This document shows positions 1-8,652 of a stretch of DNA of 48,620 nt, piece after piece. Under the pieces are notes generated by a model. The model was not told where the DNA came from. It made no database searches and saw only the letters and a list, made by a program, of their open reading frames with translations. Every line of letters begins with the position of its first letter. The first letter of the stretch is position 1. The stretch comes from an uncultured Faecalibaculum sp. Lineage in GTDB: Bacteria; Bacillota_I; Bacilli_A; Erysipelotrichales; Erysipelotrichaceae. The DNA is taken from NCBI RefSeq assembly GCF_910588395.1, contig NZ_CAJUPA010000017.1, positions 1-48,620 on the forward strand. The letters are read 5' to 3'. The position numbers and the translations under genes were made by a program.

Positions 1-97
1 TTTGATTCAGAAACTTTAGAGGTGCTCAGCGACCTCAACAATATTCGGATATTCCTTTTTTCAGCAGACTTTGGGTCGATCGAAGGGAGAGAGAGAT

Positions 98-1792
98 ATG
101 ATCGAAGAAGCAATCAGCCAGATCTTTGGCATCTGGTATCTGATCGGAGCCGCACTGGTATTCTTTATGCAGGCGGGATTCGCCATGGTGGAAGCCGGGT
201 TCACACGAGCCAAGAACGCCGGCAACATCATCATGAAGAACACCATGGATTTCTGTCTGGGAACCGTGGCGTTCCTGATTCTGGGATTCAGCCTGCTGTG
301 CGGATCCCAGGGCACACCGTTTGTGGGGTGGGGCGGTCATCCGCTGACGGATTTCGCCGGCACAGACTGGAGCACATTCACTTTCAACCTGGTATTCTGC
401 GCCACAGCAGCGACCATTGTATCCGGTGCCATGGCGGAGCGTACCAAATTCATCTCCTACTGTGTGTACTCCTTCGTGATCAGTCTTCTGATCTATCCCG
501 TTGAAGCCCACTGGGTATGGGGACCGGATGGCTGGCTGACAGCCATGGGATTCCATGATTTTGCAGGCAGTGCCGTGATCCATTTCGCCGGCGGTCTGTG
601 TGCCCTGATCGGTGCGTCCATGCTGGGTGCCCGCATCGGCAAGTTCAAGGACGGCAAACCCATGGGCATTCCCGGTCACAACATTGTCATCGGTGCGCTG
701 GGTGTATTCATTCTCTGGTTCGGCTGGTATGGATTCAACGGTGCGGCTGCCACCAGCGGGCTGCAGCTGGCGACAATCTTTGCCACCACAACGGTATCTC
801 CGGCTCTGGCGGCCTGCACGGTGATGGCTTTCACCTGGATCAAATACGGCAAGCCGGATGTATCCATGACCCTGAACGGATCGCTGGCTGGTCTGGTGGC
901 CATCACCGCCGGCTGCGATGTGGTGAATGTCTTCGGTGCCTGCATCATTGGTATTGTCTCCGGTTTTGTCTGCTGCTTCCTGGTGTGGCTGCTGGATTAC
1001 AAGCTGCAAGTGGATGATCCCGTGGGCGCTGTGGCGGTTCACTTTGGAAACGGCATCTGGGGTACCCTGGCTGTGGGTCTGTTTGCCTGCGGTACGGAAA
1101 CCATGCCGGTTCCCGCCGGTCTGTTCTATGGCGGTGGCTGGCACCAGCTGGGTCTGCAGGCCCTGGGTCTGCTGTGTATCGGTCTCTGGACCGGTGTCAC
1201 GATCTGGCTGACATTCTTCTGCATCAAAAAGACGATCGGTCTGCGTGTCACACCGCATGAAGAGATTGAAGGCCTGGACAAGGAAGAACACGGTCTGGAC
1301 AGCGCCTATGGCGGATTTGTCTTCGAGACCGAAACCGCACCTTATGCGGATGTGGAAGTGGCTCTTCCTGCAGATGCAAAACAGCCGGTTGTGGAAGTCC
1401 GGGATGCCATTCCCGCCCGGAAAGTGGCCGGTGAAGGCTCCATGTCCAAAGTGACGATCCTGACCAAGCCGGACAAGTTCGAGGCCCTGAAACAGGAAAT
1501 GGACAAGATCGGCATTGGCGGCATGACGGTGACCAATGTCATGGGCATGGGCGTTCAGAAAGGTCAGAAGCACTACTACCGCGGAGCCGAGGTGGAAAGC
1601 CGCCTGCTCCCGAAGATGAAAGTGGAAATCGTTGTCTCCGAGGTGCCTGTACAGGCTGTGGTGGATGCAGCCAGACATGCCCTGTATACCGGCAGCATGG
1701 GCGACGGCAAGATCTTCGTCTACGACGTGAACGATGTCATCCGGATCTCCAGCGGCGAGACCGGCAAGGATGCCCTGCAGTACGAAGACTGA
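98..1792 (+). CDS. amt: Ammonium transporter with fused C-terminal PII domain
   Basis: This is an inner-membrane ammonium channel (Amt/MEP/Rh family) fused to a nitrogen-regulatory PII (GlnB/GlnK) domain, 564 residues. The first ~400 residues are a run of hydrophobic helices with Amt hallmarks such as AMAERTKF and AVHFGNGIWG. From about residue 449 the sequence is a complete PII fold, with GGMTVTNV, a T-loop ending HYYRGAEV, and GDGKIFVYDV. In a normal Amt-GlnK pair the PII protein plugs the channel when nitrogen is sufficient; here the plug would be tethered. The tyrosine that proteobacterial PII uses for uridylylation (Tyr51) is Val here. The ATG at 98 follows GGGAGAG; a TTG at 71 is a weaker alternative. 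Monocistronic, followed by a terminator. Confidence 0.95.
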   Translation: MIEEAISQIFGIWYLIGAALVFFMQAGFAMVEAGFTRAKNAGNIIMKNTMDFCLGTVAFLILGFSLLCGSQGTPFVGWGGHPLTDFAGTDWSTFTFNLVFCATAATIVSGAMAERTKFISYCVYSFVISLLIYPVEAHWVWGPDGWLTAMGFHDFAGSAVIHFAGGLCALIGASMLGARIGKFKDGKPMGIPGHNIVIGALGVFILWFGWYGFNGAAATSGLQLATIFATTTVSPALAACTVMAFTWIKYGKPDVSMTLNGSLAGLVAITAGCDVVNVFGACIIGIVSGFVCCFLVWLLDYKLQVDDPVGAVAVHFGNGIWGTLAVGLFACGTETMPVPAGLFYGGGWHQLGLQALGLLCIGLWTGVTIWLTFFCIKKTIGLRVTPHEEIEGLDKEEHGLDSAYGGFVFETETAPYADVEVALPADAKQPVVEVRDAIPARKVAGEGSMSKVTILTKPDKFEALKQEMDKIGIGGMTVTNVMGMGVQKGQKHYYRGAEVESRLLPKMKVEIVVSEVPVQAVVDAARHALYTGSMGDGKIFVYDVNDVIRISSGETGKDALQYED

Positions 1793-1872
1793 CGGCATCT
1801 GCCCTGGCACAGTTCTGTTCCATCTGATTTGAATCCTCCATACACACAGCAGGGCGGATGTCCTGCATGCAG

Positions 1873-1920
1873 AAAAGCCAGATCAGACCGGTTTGAGCAC
1901 CCGGCCTCTCTGGCTTTTTT
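1873..1920 (+). terminator. Intrinsic terminator after amt
   Basis: AAAAGCCAGA (1873-1882) pairs with TCTGGCTTTT (1909-1918), followed by a T-run. It lies about 80 bases past the amt stop codon. Confidence 0.8.
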
Positions 1921-2017
1921 TGATTTTCCTGTCAGATGCAGCCGGCGGGAACAGCTGCGGGGTAAAAGCCCCGGCATTCATCGGCAGTCCTGATCTGCAG
2001 GGTCCTGTCAGACCGGC

Positions 2018-3394
2018 TTACTGTTCCCGGGTGGCAGCGGTCAGCTTTTTCCAGACAGTGAGATACATCGTGGCGTAGCAGGCGATGCCGCCGATGACGT
2101 TGGACACCGGTTCGGCAGCGAACACGCCCATGACACCGAGGTGGCGGGGAAGGATCAGTGTCAGGGGGACGACCAGGATCACTTTCCGGAACAGAGAAAA
2201 GAAGACTGCCTGGTTTCGACGGCCCAGGGCGGTGAACACAGTCTGGCCGGAGAACTGCAGGGCCTGAAAAACGAACGCGAAGAAATACACATGAAGACAG
2301 AGGATGGCGGTGGCGGCGAGGGTTTCATCCCGGGAGAACAGGCTGGTGAAAGCGGAGGGAAATGCCAGAATCAGTGCCCAGATCACTCCGGCGTAGAGGA
2401 CGGACATGCCGGTGATCAGGGTGATGGTCCGGCGAAGACGGCTGGTTTTTCCGGCGCCGTAATTGAAACTCATGACCGGACTGGCGCCGTCCCGGAGGCC
2501 GGAGAGGGGAGTTTCCACGATTTGACGGACGGAACTGACGATGGTCATGGCCGAGATGTACAGATCGCCGCCGTGAAGGGAAAGGGTGCTGTTTGCCACG
2601 GCCTGCACGAGGCTGTTGGTGACCTGCATGATGAATCCTGCCAGTCCCAGGGAGGTGATGGCCTTGACGCGGGCTGGCTGCAGGCTGGAGATCCAGAGGC
2701 TGGGCGAGAGTTTTGAGACTGCCCGGGCACCGGTGAGAAACCGGATGACGGCCAGAGCGGAGATCACCTGGGAGATCACCGTGGCCAGGGCGGCGCCCTG
2801 TATGCCCCAGCCGAAGACGAAGATGAACAGCGGATCCAGGCCGATGTTGAGCAGCGTGCCGATCAGGACGGTGATCATGCCCATGAGCGGAAAGCCCTGG
2901 GCGTTGATGTAGGGATTCATGCCGGAGGCAATCATGGAAAAGACCGTTCCGCTCAGCACCGGATACAGGTAAATCAGTCCTGTTTCCAGGGAATCACCGC
3001 AGGCGCCGAAGAGTGTGAGGATCTGCGGGGCGAAGAGTTCGCAGAGAATCATGAGCAGCCCGCCGGAGAGCACCAGCATGGAGAAGGAGGCGTTGAGGTA
3101 CAGACTGGCTTCTCTGTGATTGCCTTTTCCGCTTTCCATGGCAGCCAGAGGGGCGCCGCCGCTGCCGAAGAGGCTGGCAAAAGCGGCTGTCAGGGTAAGA
3201 ATCGGGAAGCAGATGCCAATGCCCGCCAGTGCCTGCGCACCCTGCCCTGGGATGCGGCCAATGTACATGCGGTCCACGATGTTGTACAGCAGCGACAGGC
3301 ACTGGGCGAACACCATGGGTCCGGCACCGGCGAGCACAGCCTTGACAATGCTGCCGGTTCCATAGTCGATTTGTCGGATTCCGGGTGATTTCAT
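2018..3394 (-). CDS. MATE family efflux transporter
   Basis: A 458-residue, twelve-helix membrane protein of the multidrug and toxic compound extrusion family, expected to export cationic compounds in exchange for Na+ or H+. The N-terminal half has the typical MATE pattern (GPMVFAQCLSLLYNIVDRMYIG, given here by position ~25-46, then LAGIGICFPI). The second half repeats the six-helix unit with a SFNYGAG motif. Length is normal for the family. It points away from amt's direction and toward it head-on; no partner gene is linked. Substrate cannot be told from sequence. Confidence 0.9.
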   Translation of the reverse strand: MKSPGIRQIDYGTGSIVKAVLAGAGPMVFAQCLSLLYNIVDRMYIGRIPGQGAQALAGIGICFPILTLTAAFASLFGSGGAPLAAMESGKGNHREASLYLNASFSMLVLSGGLLMILCELFAPQILTLFGACGDSLETGLIYLYPVLSGTVFSMIASGMNPYINAQGFPLMGMITVLIGTLLNIGLDPLFIFVFGWGIQGAALATVISQVISALAVIRFLTGARAVSKLSPSLWISSLQPARVKAITSLGLAGFIMQVTNSLVQAVANSTLSLHGGDLYISAMTIVSSVRQIVETPLSGLRDGASPVMSFNYGAGKTSRLRRTITLITGMSVLYAGVIWALILAFPSAFTSLFSRDETLAATAILCLHVYFFAFVFQALQFSGQTVFTALGRRNQAVFFSLFRKVILVVPLTLILPRHLGVMGVFAAEPVSNVIGGIACYATMYLTVWKKLTAATREQ

Positions 3395-3598
3395 GGACTC
3401 AGCATACGCCGGAGGAGCAGGGCCTGGGCATGGATCCGGCGGTTTGTCGCCGGTTTGCAGGACAGAGAGCCAAAGTGCCGGGCAGGGATGCCGGCTGCTG
3501 CCGGGAAACCCGGATACGAAAAAGCAGCGGGCTGCGGATGAGAAAGGACATCCTGAACAGCTGCGCTGCTTGTGGCATGTACAGAAAGATGAGCCTGG

Positions 3599-4213
3599 TT
3601 ACAGCCAGACGGGTTCAAAGTCGCTGGCCGGGTGCTTGCACCAGGGACAGATGAAGTCTGCGGGCAGGTCTTCGCCTTCGTAAATATAGCCGCAGATGAT
3701 GCACCGCCAGGCTTTGCGGCCTTCCTTCTTTTCGGCTGCCTTGGGCTTGATGTGCTCGTGGTAATACGTGTAGGAAGCCGAGGGCACATCGCTCAGGGAT
3801 GCCGCGTCTTTGACGAAACCGATGTACATGATGTGGGTGCCCAGATCGATTTCTTCATCCACTTCACAGGAAATCCAGGCATTGGCGCCTCTGGTGTTGC
3901 AGGGAATGCCAGAAGGTGTGGTGATGGTGTCTTTCCACTGGCCGAACTTGTCGGTATCCCGGCCGGACTGGAAACCGAAATGCCGGAATATTTCGAAGTC
4001 TGCGTCTTCATCCAGGATGGAAACCGCAAACTGGCGGGACTGCCGGATCAGCTGGCCGGTATAGCTGCTTTTGTTCACGCAGATTGCCATTTTCAGCGGT
4101 GTGTCCGTCACCTGCATCGCTGTGTTGATGATGCAGCCGGAGCTTTTGCCGTCTGCAGCGGCGCTGAGGACAAACAGTCCGTAGGTGAGATTGCGCATTT
4201 CTTTTTCAAACAT
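3599..4213 (-). CDS. hrb: Flavin reductase-rubredoxin fusion (high-molecular-weight rubredoxin)
   Basis: A 204-residue cytoplasmic redox protein. The N-terminal ~150 residues form an FMN-binding flavin reductase domain (FEKEMRNLTYGLFVLSA start; STYTYYHEH-like end). The last ~45 residues are a rubredoxin with the two iron-binding pairs C-x-x-C-G and C-P-x-C. In acetogenic and other anaerobic Bacillota, such Hrb proteins pass NAD(P)H electrons to flavodiiron proteins that reduce NO or O2. No flavodiiron gene is in view. The ATG at 4213 follows GAGGTAAAAC; an in-frame ATG 54 bases upstream lacks a good ribosome site and was not chosen. Divergent from the ABC operon at 4389. Confidence 0.88.
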   Translation of the reverse strand: MFEKEMRNLTYGLFVLSAAADGKSSGCIINTAMQVTDTPLKMAICVNKSSYTGQLIRQSRQFAVSILDEDADFEIFRHFGFQSGRDTDKFGQWKDTITTPSGIPCNTRGANAWISCEVDEEIDLGTHIMYIGFVKDAASLSDVPSASYTYYHEHIKPKAAEKKEGRKAWRCIICGYIYEGEDLPADFICPWCKHPASDFEPVWL

Positions 4214-4333
4214 GTTGGTTTTACCTCGCTGTTGTTCACTGTTCATTATTGACCAATAAGCGGACAAAATCCGGTTTCATGCCTCTTTTGTCGGCCGGAC
4301 AGATCCGGGAAGCCGGAAGATCCGCAAAACGGT

Positions 4334-4388
4334 TTGACAGGTGAAACAGCAGTTAGTTACTATTAATCGGTATTAGGAAGGACTAACT
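4334..4388 (+). promoter_or_regulatory. Promoter and inverted repeat upstream of the ABC exporter
   Basis: TTGACA at 4334-4339 is followed after 18 bases by TACTAT (4358-4363), a plausible sigma-A promoter. AGTTAGT (4351-4357) is exactly complementary to ACTAACT (4382-4388), which abuts the ATG at 4389. The loop contains the ribosome site AGGAAGG (4375-4381). The repeat overlaps the -10 region, so it could be a repressor operator (for example MarR type) or a translation-controlling hairpin. Confidence 0.5.
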
Positions 4389-6086
4389 ATGCTGAATAAA
4401 CGACTTCTGCACACCGTCCCTGCGGCTGTGCCTTACATCAGACGGAATGTGCTGTTCCAGTGGCTGTCTATGCTTTGCACCGTGACAGTTTACGGCGTGC
4501 TTGCTTCCGTGGCTGCCGGACTGATCACGGAGCAGTCCGTGACCGGCGCCGGCTGGAAACTGGCTGTGGCCGCCGGCGCCCTGGCTCTGCGCTTTTTTGC
4601 CACGGGGCAGGCGGTGAAAGCGGCTTCCGGTGCCAGTCAGTGTGCCAAGGGAACCATCCGGAAGATGATGCTGGACAAGATTTCCCGCCTGTCCCTGTCC
4701 AGACTGGGGGACTGGAACACCAGTGAGCTGGTGCAGCTGGCAGGAGAAGGAACCGAGCAGCTGGAGACCTATTTCGCCAGCTACATTCCGCAGTTTTTTT
4801 ACGCCCTGCTGGCACCGGTGACTCTGTTTGTCATCGGGCTGTTTCTGAATCCCGGTGCGGCGTTTGCCCTGCTGATCTGCGTTCCGCTGATTCCCGTGAG
4901 CATTGTGGCTGTGCAGAAGTTCGCCAAAAAGCTGCTGGCCCGCTACTGGGGTCAGTACACAACCCTGGGAGATTCTTTCCTGGAGAATCTGCAGGGGCTG
5001 ACTACGCTGAAAATCTATCAGGCAGATGAAGCCCGGCACCGGAAGATGAACGAAGAGGCGGAAAAGTTCCGCAAAATCACAATGCGGGTGCTCATCATGC
5101 AGCTCAATTCGATTTCCATCATGGATCTGGTGGCTTACGGCGGTGCAGCGCTGGGCATGATTCTGGGTATCCTGGCGTACCGCAGCCATGAGGCTTCGCT
5201 GTTTCAGGCACTGTTTCTGATTCTCATTGCCTCGGAGTTCTTTCTCCCCATGCGGGCTCTGGGCAGTTACTTTCACATTGCGATGAATGGACAGGCTGCA
5301 GCAGACAAGCTGTTTGCGATCCTGGACACACCGGAGGATGCTGCCGGCACGAAGATTCCTGACACCTGTCAAATCTCGGTTCATGATCTGACCTGGGGAT
5401 ATGACCTGGACCGGCCGGTGCTCCGGGATGTGAACCTGGAAATCCTGCCGGGGCAGACAACTGCCATTGCCGGGAAATCCGGGTCGGGGAAAAGCACCCT
5501 GGCTGCGCTGATCTGCGGACGCCGTCCTGCACAGGGGGTCTGCATTGGCGGGATCCCGGTTTCCGGCATCGATCCTGTCTGGCTGAATGAACATGTCACG
5601 GTTCTGAATCATCAGGGATTTCTGTTTGCGGGAACCGTGGCGGAGAACCTGCGTCTGGGCAATGCCGCCGCAGGGGATGAAGCCCTCCTGACTGCCATGG
5701 AAAAAGCCGGAATTGACCTGGACCTGAATCTGGAGATTCACGAAAACGGCTCGAATCTCTCCGGAGGCCAGCGGCAGCGTCTCGCCCTGGCCCGTGCTCT
5801 GGTGAAGGATGCCCCCATCCTGATTCTGGACGAAGCCACCAGTGCCGTGGATGCCGCCAGCGAGAACAGCATCATGCAGGCGGTGAAGAAACTGGAGGGC
5901 AAGACTCTGATCATCATCTCGCACCGGCTTGCAAATCTGCAGGATGCGCAGCAGATCCTGGTGCTGGACAAAGGACAAAGCGCCGGCTGCGGTACGCATG
6001 AGGAGCTGCTGGCAGACTGTGAACCATATTCTGTTCTCTGGAAAACCCAGCAGCAGCTGGAACGCTATGGAAAGGAGACCGCATGA
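4389..6086 (+). CDS. ABC exporter subunit 1, CydD-like
   Basis: A 565-residue fused permease-ATPase. About 300 residues of transmembrane exporter domain precede a nucleotide-binding domain with Walker A GKSGSGKST (residues 362-370), signature LSGGQRQRLALARAL, Walker B ILILDEAT and an H-loop SHRL. It resembles CydD, one half of the heterodimer that exports cysteine/glutathione and is needed for cytochrome bd assembly. No cydAB is in the window, so the substrate is open. The stop codon overlaps the next start (ATGA), which implies a heterodimer made in equal amounts. Confidence 0.88.
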   Translation: MLNKRLLHTVPAAVPYIRRNVLFQWLSMLCTVTVYGVLASVAAGLITEQSVTGAGWKLAVAAGALALRFFATGQAVKAASGASQCAKGTIRKMMLDKISRLSLSRLGDWNTSELVQLAGEGTEQLETYFASYIPQFFYALLAPVTLFVIGLFLNPGAAFALLICVPLIPVSIVAVQKFAKKLLARYWGQYTTLGDSFLENLQGLTTLKIYQADEARHRKMNEEAEKFRKITMRVLIMQLNSISIMDLVAYGGAALGMILGILAYRSHEASLFQALFLILIASEFFLPMRALGSYFHIAMNGQAAADKLFAILDTPEDAAGTKIPDTCQISVHDLTWGYDLDRPVLRDVNLEILPGQTTAIAGKSGSGKSTLAALICGRRPAQGVCIGGIPVSGIDPVWLNEHVTVLNHQGFLFAGTVAENLRLGNAAAGDEALLTAMEKAGIDLDLNLEIHENGSNLSGGQRQRLALARALVKDAPILILDEATSAVDAASENSIMQAVKKLEGKTLIIISHRLANLQDAQQILVLDKGQSAGCGTHEELLADCEPYSVLWKTQQQLERYGKETA

Positions 6087-7759
6087 AACCATTGACCATT
6101 CTCCACCGTCTGATTGGTCAGGTCCGTCCCATGACCGGCTGGATGATTCTGGCTATTCTGCTGGGCACCGCCGGATTTCTGTGCGCGATCCTGATTCCCG
6201 TCTTCGCCGGCATGGCGCTGTTCCAGCCGGGGACTGCGCTGCTCTGGGCCATGGGCATCTGCGCCCTGCTGCGGGGGGTGCTGCGCTATGGAGAACAGGC
6301 CTGCAATCACTATATTGCCTTCCGTCTGCTGGCCCGGATCCGGGACATTGTCTTCGGGAAACTGCGGACACTGGCGCCGGCAAAGCTGGAAGGCCGCAGC
6401 CGCGGAGACCTGATTTCCATGATCACCAGCGACGTGGAACTGCTGGAGGTGTTTTATGCCCACACCATCAGTCCGGTGGCCATTGCCGTTCTGGTCAGCC
6501 TGATTTTCGTCATCTGGCAAAGCAGTCTGTCCTGGCTGCTGGGACTTCTGTCTCTGCTGTCCTATCTGTGTGTAGGCGTTCTGCTGCCCTGGCTGCAGAC
6601 CCGCCGTGCAGCGGTGCTGGGAAAAGCCTACCGGCGCAAATCCGGCGATCTGACAGCCGCAGTCCTGGAAACCATCCGCGGTCAGAAGGAACTCCGCCAG
6701 TTTTCAGCCATTGACAGCCGGCTGAAACAGCTGGAAGCCCGGACGGAAGAACTGGCCCGGACGGAAGAAGAGCTGAAGTCCATGCAGGGCAGCACCCAGG
6801 CCTGCACAGGACTGGCTGTGATTCTCTGCTCCAGCGCGGTTCTGGCTGCCGCCGGATGGCTGCTTGGGCAGGGACGAATCCTGCCGGAGGATATGCTGGT
6901 GTCTTTCCTGGTGCAGATCTCCAGTTTTGGTCCGGTGATTGCGCTGGCCAATCTGGGCACAGGCCTGTCTCAGACGCTGGGAGCCGGCGAACGGATCCTC
7001 ACACTGCTGGATGAAACCCCTGTCACTGCCGAGGTCCCGGGGACTGTTCAGCCTCTGGGGCCCCTGGCGCTGGATCAGGTCACTTTCGGCTACGAAGGCG
7101 AAGACCGGCCGGTGCTGCAGGATATGACGCTGGATATTCCCGAACGCAGGATCCTGGGCATCTGCGGTCCCTCCGGCTGTGGCAAAAGCACCCTGCTGCG
7201 GCTGCTGATGCGTTTCTGGGACCCGCAGTCGGGACAGGTTCTTTCCGGAAACCGTGACATCCGGGATCTTTCCACAAACTCCCTGCGTCATGCGCAGGGA
7301 TTCGTCACGCAGGATACGGATCTGTTTCATGACACCATTGCGGAGAATCTGCGGCTGGCCAGACCACAGGCCACCAGAGAGGAACTGGAAGATGCCTGCC
7401 GGAAAGCAGCCATTCATGAATTCATCCTGTCCCTGCCCCAGGGGTATGACACGATGGTCGGAGAACTGGGAAGCACCCTGTCGGGAGGCGAACGGCAGCG
7501 GCTTGGTCTGGCCAGAGCCTTTCTGCAGGATGGTGAATTTCTGTTTCTGGACGAACCCACCAGCAATCTGGACTCTCTGAACGAAGGCATCATTCTCCAG
7601 GCAATTGACAGACAGATGCGGGACAAGACGGTGGTCCTGGTGACACACCGGAAATCCACGCTGGGCTTTGCGGATCAGGTTCTGTCCATGCAGAAGAATG
7701 GATCCGGTGGATCCCGGCAGGGCCAGAACAGCAAAACGAAAGGAAGTGAAAGGGTATGA
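6083..7759 (+). CDS. ABC exporter subunit 2, CydC-like
   Basis: A 558-residue partner of the preceding exporter half. Six hydrophobic segments are followed by an ATPase domain with Walker A GPSGCGKST (around residue 361), signature LSGGERQRLGLARAF, Walker B LFLDEPTSNLD and VTHR. A Gln-rich charged tail (SGGSRQGQNSKTKG) ends the protein. Start and stop overlap both neighbours, so three genes (4389-8469) form one transcript. In E. coli, CydDC activity contributes to NO tolerance, which fits the downstream YgbA-like gene; that link here is inference. Confidence 0.88.
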   Translation: MKPLTILHRLIGQVRPMTGWMILAILLGTAGFLCAILIPVFAGMALFQPGTALLWAMGICALLRGVLRYGEQACNHYIAFRLLARIRDIVFGKLRTLAPAKLEGRSRGDLISMITSDVELLEVFYAHTISPVAIAVLVSLIFVIWQSSLSWLLGLLSLLSYLCVGVLLPWLQTRRAAVLGKAYRRKSGDLTAAVLETIRGQKELRQFSAIDSRLKQLEARTEELARTEEELKSMQGSTQACTGLAVILCSSAVLAAAGWLLGQGRILPEDMLVSFLVQISSFGPVIALANLGTGLSQTLGAGERILTLLDETPVTAEVPGTVQPLGPLALDQVTFGYEGEDRPVLQDMTLDIPERRILGICGPSGCGKSTLLRLLMRFWDPQSGQVLSGNRDIRDLSTNSLRHAQGFVTQDTDLFHDTIAENLRLARPQATREELEDACRKAAIHEFILSLPQGYDTMVGELGSTLSGGERQRLGLARAFLQDGEFLFLDEPTSNLDSLNEGIILQAIDRQMRDKTVVLVTHRKSTLGFADQVLSMQKNGSGGSRQGQNSKTKGSERV

Positions 7760-8469
7760 GCGAAGCAGTGAACACAAAAAAACATCAGGGAATGGAGCCG
7801 GAACAGATCCGGAGAAAACGGCTTGCGGAAAAGGAAACGGTCTCCATGATGATTGACATCCGCTACAAAGGCAGCGAAGAAGGCGAAGCATTGAAGGCGT
7901 ATGCCTGCAGCCGCATCGACAAATGTCCTTTCATGGCCGAAAAAACATTCTGTTCCCAGTGCCGGGTGCATTGTTACGGGCAGAAGGAACGGGAACAGAT
8001 CCGGGAAGTGATGAAATACAGCGGACCCCGGATGCTGTTCAGGAAACCCGGCATGGTGATCCGCCATGCCCTGGCGGGAAAAGATCCCCGGAAGCCTCTG
8101 TATCTGCTCATCGGCTTTCTGGGACTCGGGCTGGGAGCTCTGGGTGCGGCACTGCCGTTGCTGCCGGCGTTTCCCTTTCTGCTGATGGCCGCCTGGGGGT
8201 TCGGAAAGAGCAGTGAAAGACTGACCACATGGTTCAGGAATACAAAACTGTATCAGGACAATCTGGCGGACTGGATCCGGGAGCGGGGCATGACCCGGAA
8301 AGCCAAAATCCGGGTGATGTGCATCATTACGCTGACAATGATTTTCGGCTTTGTCATGATGGGCAAAGTGCCCTGGGCACAGGCGATCCTCGTACTGGTG
8401 TGGTGCGGTCATGTGGTATATTTTCTGCGGGGCATCCGGACCCTGGATGCCGATGGGAAAACCGACTGA
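7756..8469 (+). CDS. YgbA_NO (nitrous oxide-stimulated promoter) and DUF454 fusion protein
   Basis: A 237-residue two-domain protein. Residues ~20-105 match the YgbA_NO family: a Cys cluster (CPFMAEKTFCSQCRVHCY) and the VMKYSGPRML..IRHAL segment. Residues ~115-230 match DUF454 (YbaN), an inner-membrane domain with LGALGAALPLLPAFPFLL and KSSERL. In enterobacteria ygbA belongs to the NsrR (NO-responsive) regulon; its biochemical function is unknown. The gene overlaps the second ABC subunit by four bases and ends the operon before a strong terminator. Confidence 0.85.
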   Translation: MSEAVNTKKHQGMEPEQIRRKRLAEKETVSMMIDIRYKGSEEGEALKAYACSRIDKCPFMAEKTFCSQCRVHCYGQKEREQIREVMKYSGPRMLFRKPGMVIRHALAGKDPRKPLYLLIGFLGLGLGALGAALPLLPAFPFLLMAAWGFGKSSERLTTWFRNTKLYQDNLADWIRERGMTRKAKIRVMCIITLTMIFGFVMMGKVPWAQAILVLVWCGHVVYFLRGIRTLDADGKTD

Positions 8470-8486
8470 TTCAGCTGACAGAGACG

Positions 8487-8512
8487 AAGGCCGGCTGCCT
8501 GGCCGGCTTTTT
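8487..8512 (+). terminator. Terminator of the ABC/YgbA operon
   Basis: GCCGGC (8490-8495) pairs with GCCGGC (8502-8507), extended by A/T pairs, followed by TTTTT. It lies 18 bases after the stop codon. Confidence 0.88.
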
Positions 8513-8623
8513 CCAGGCTTCAGGCCGCTGCAGGATGCTGACAGGGACAGCGTTATGACGGGCTGCGGGGAAGAACGCTGGAAAATGAATAACGAAAAAT
8601 TCTGGAAAAAGTGAGATTTTCTC

Positions 8624-8652
8624 TTTACAGACAGAGGTGCATTTCATATAAT
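8624..8652 (+). promoter_or_regulatory. Promoter of tRNA-His
   Basis: TTTACA (8624-8629), a 17-base spacer and a perfect TATAAT (8647-8652) place a start near 8659, just before the tRNA. The stop codon of the antisense recombinase frame lies inside this promoter. Confidence 0.8.

Noticed and set aside
35..1810. Very long open frame on the minus strand opposite amt
   Set aside because: It exists because of the GC-rich codon pattern of the real gene. The product is a His/Gln-rich nonsense protein with no ribosome site; amt on the plus strand is clearly real.
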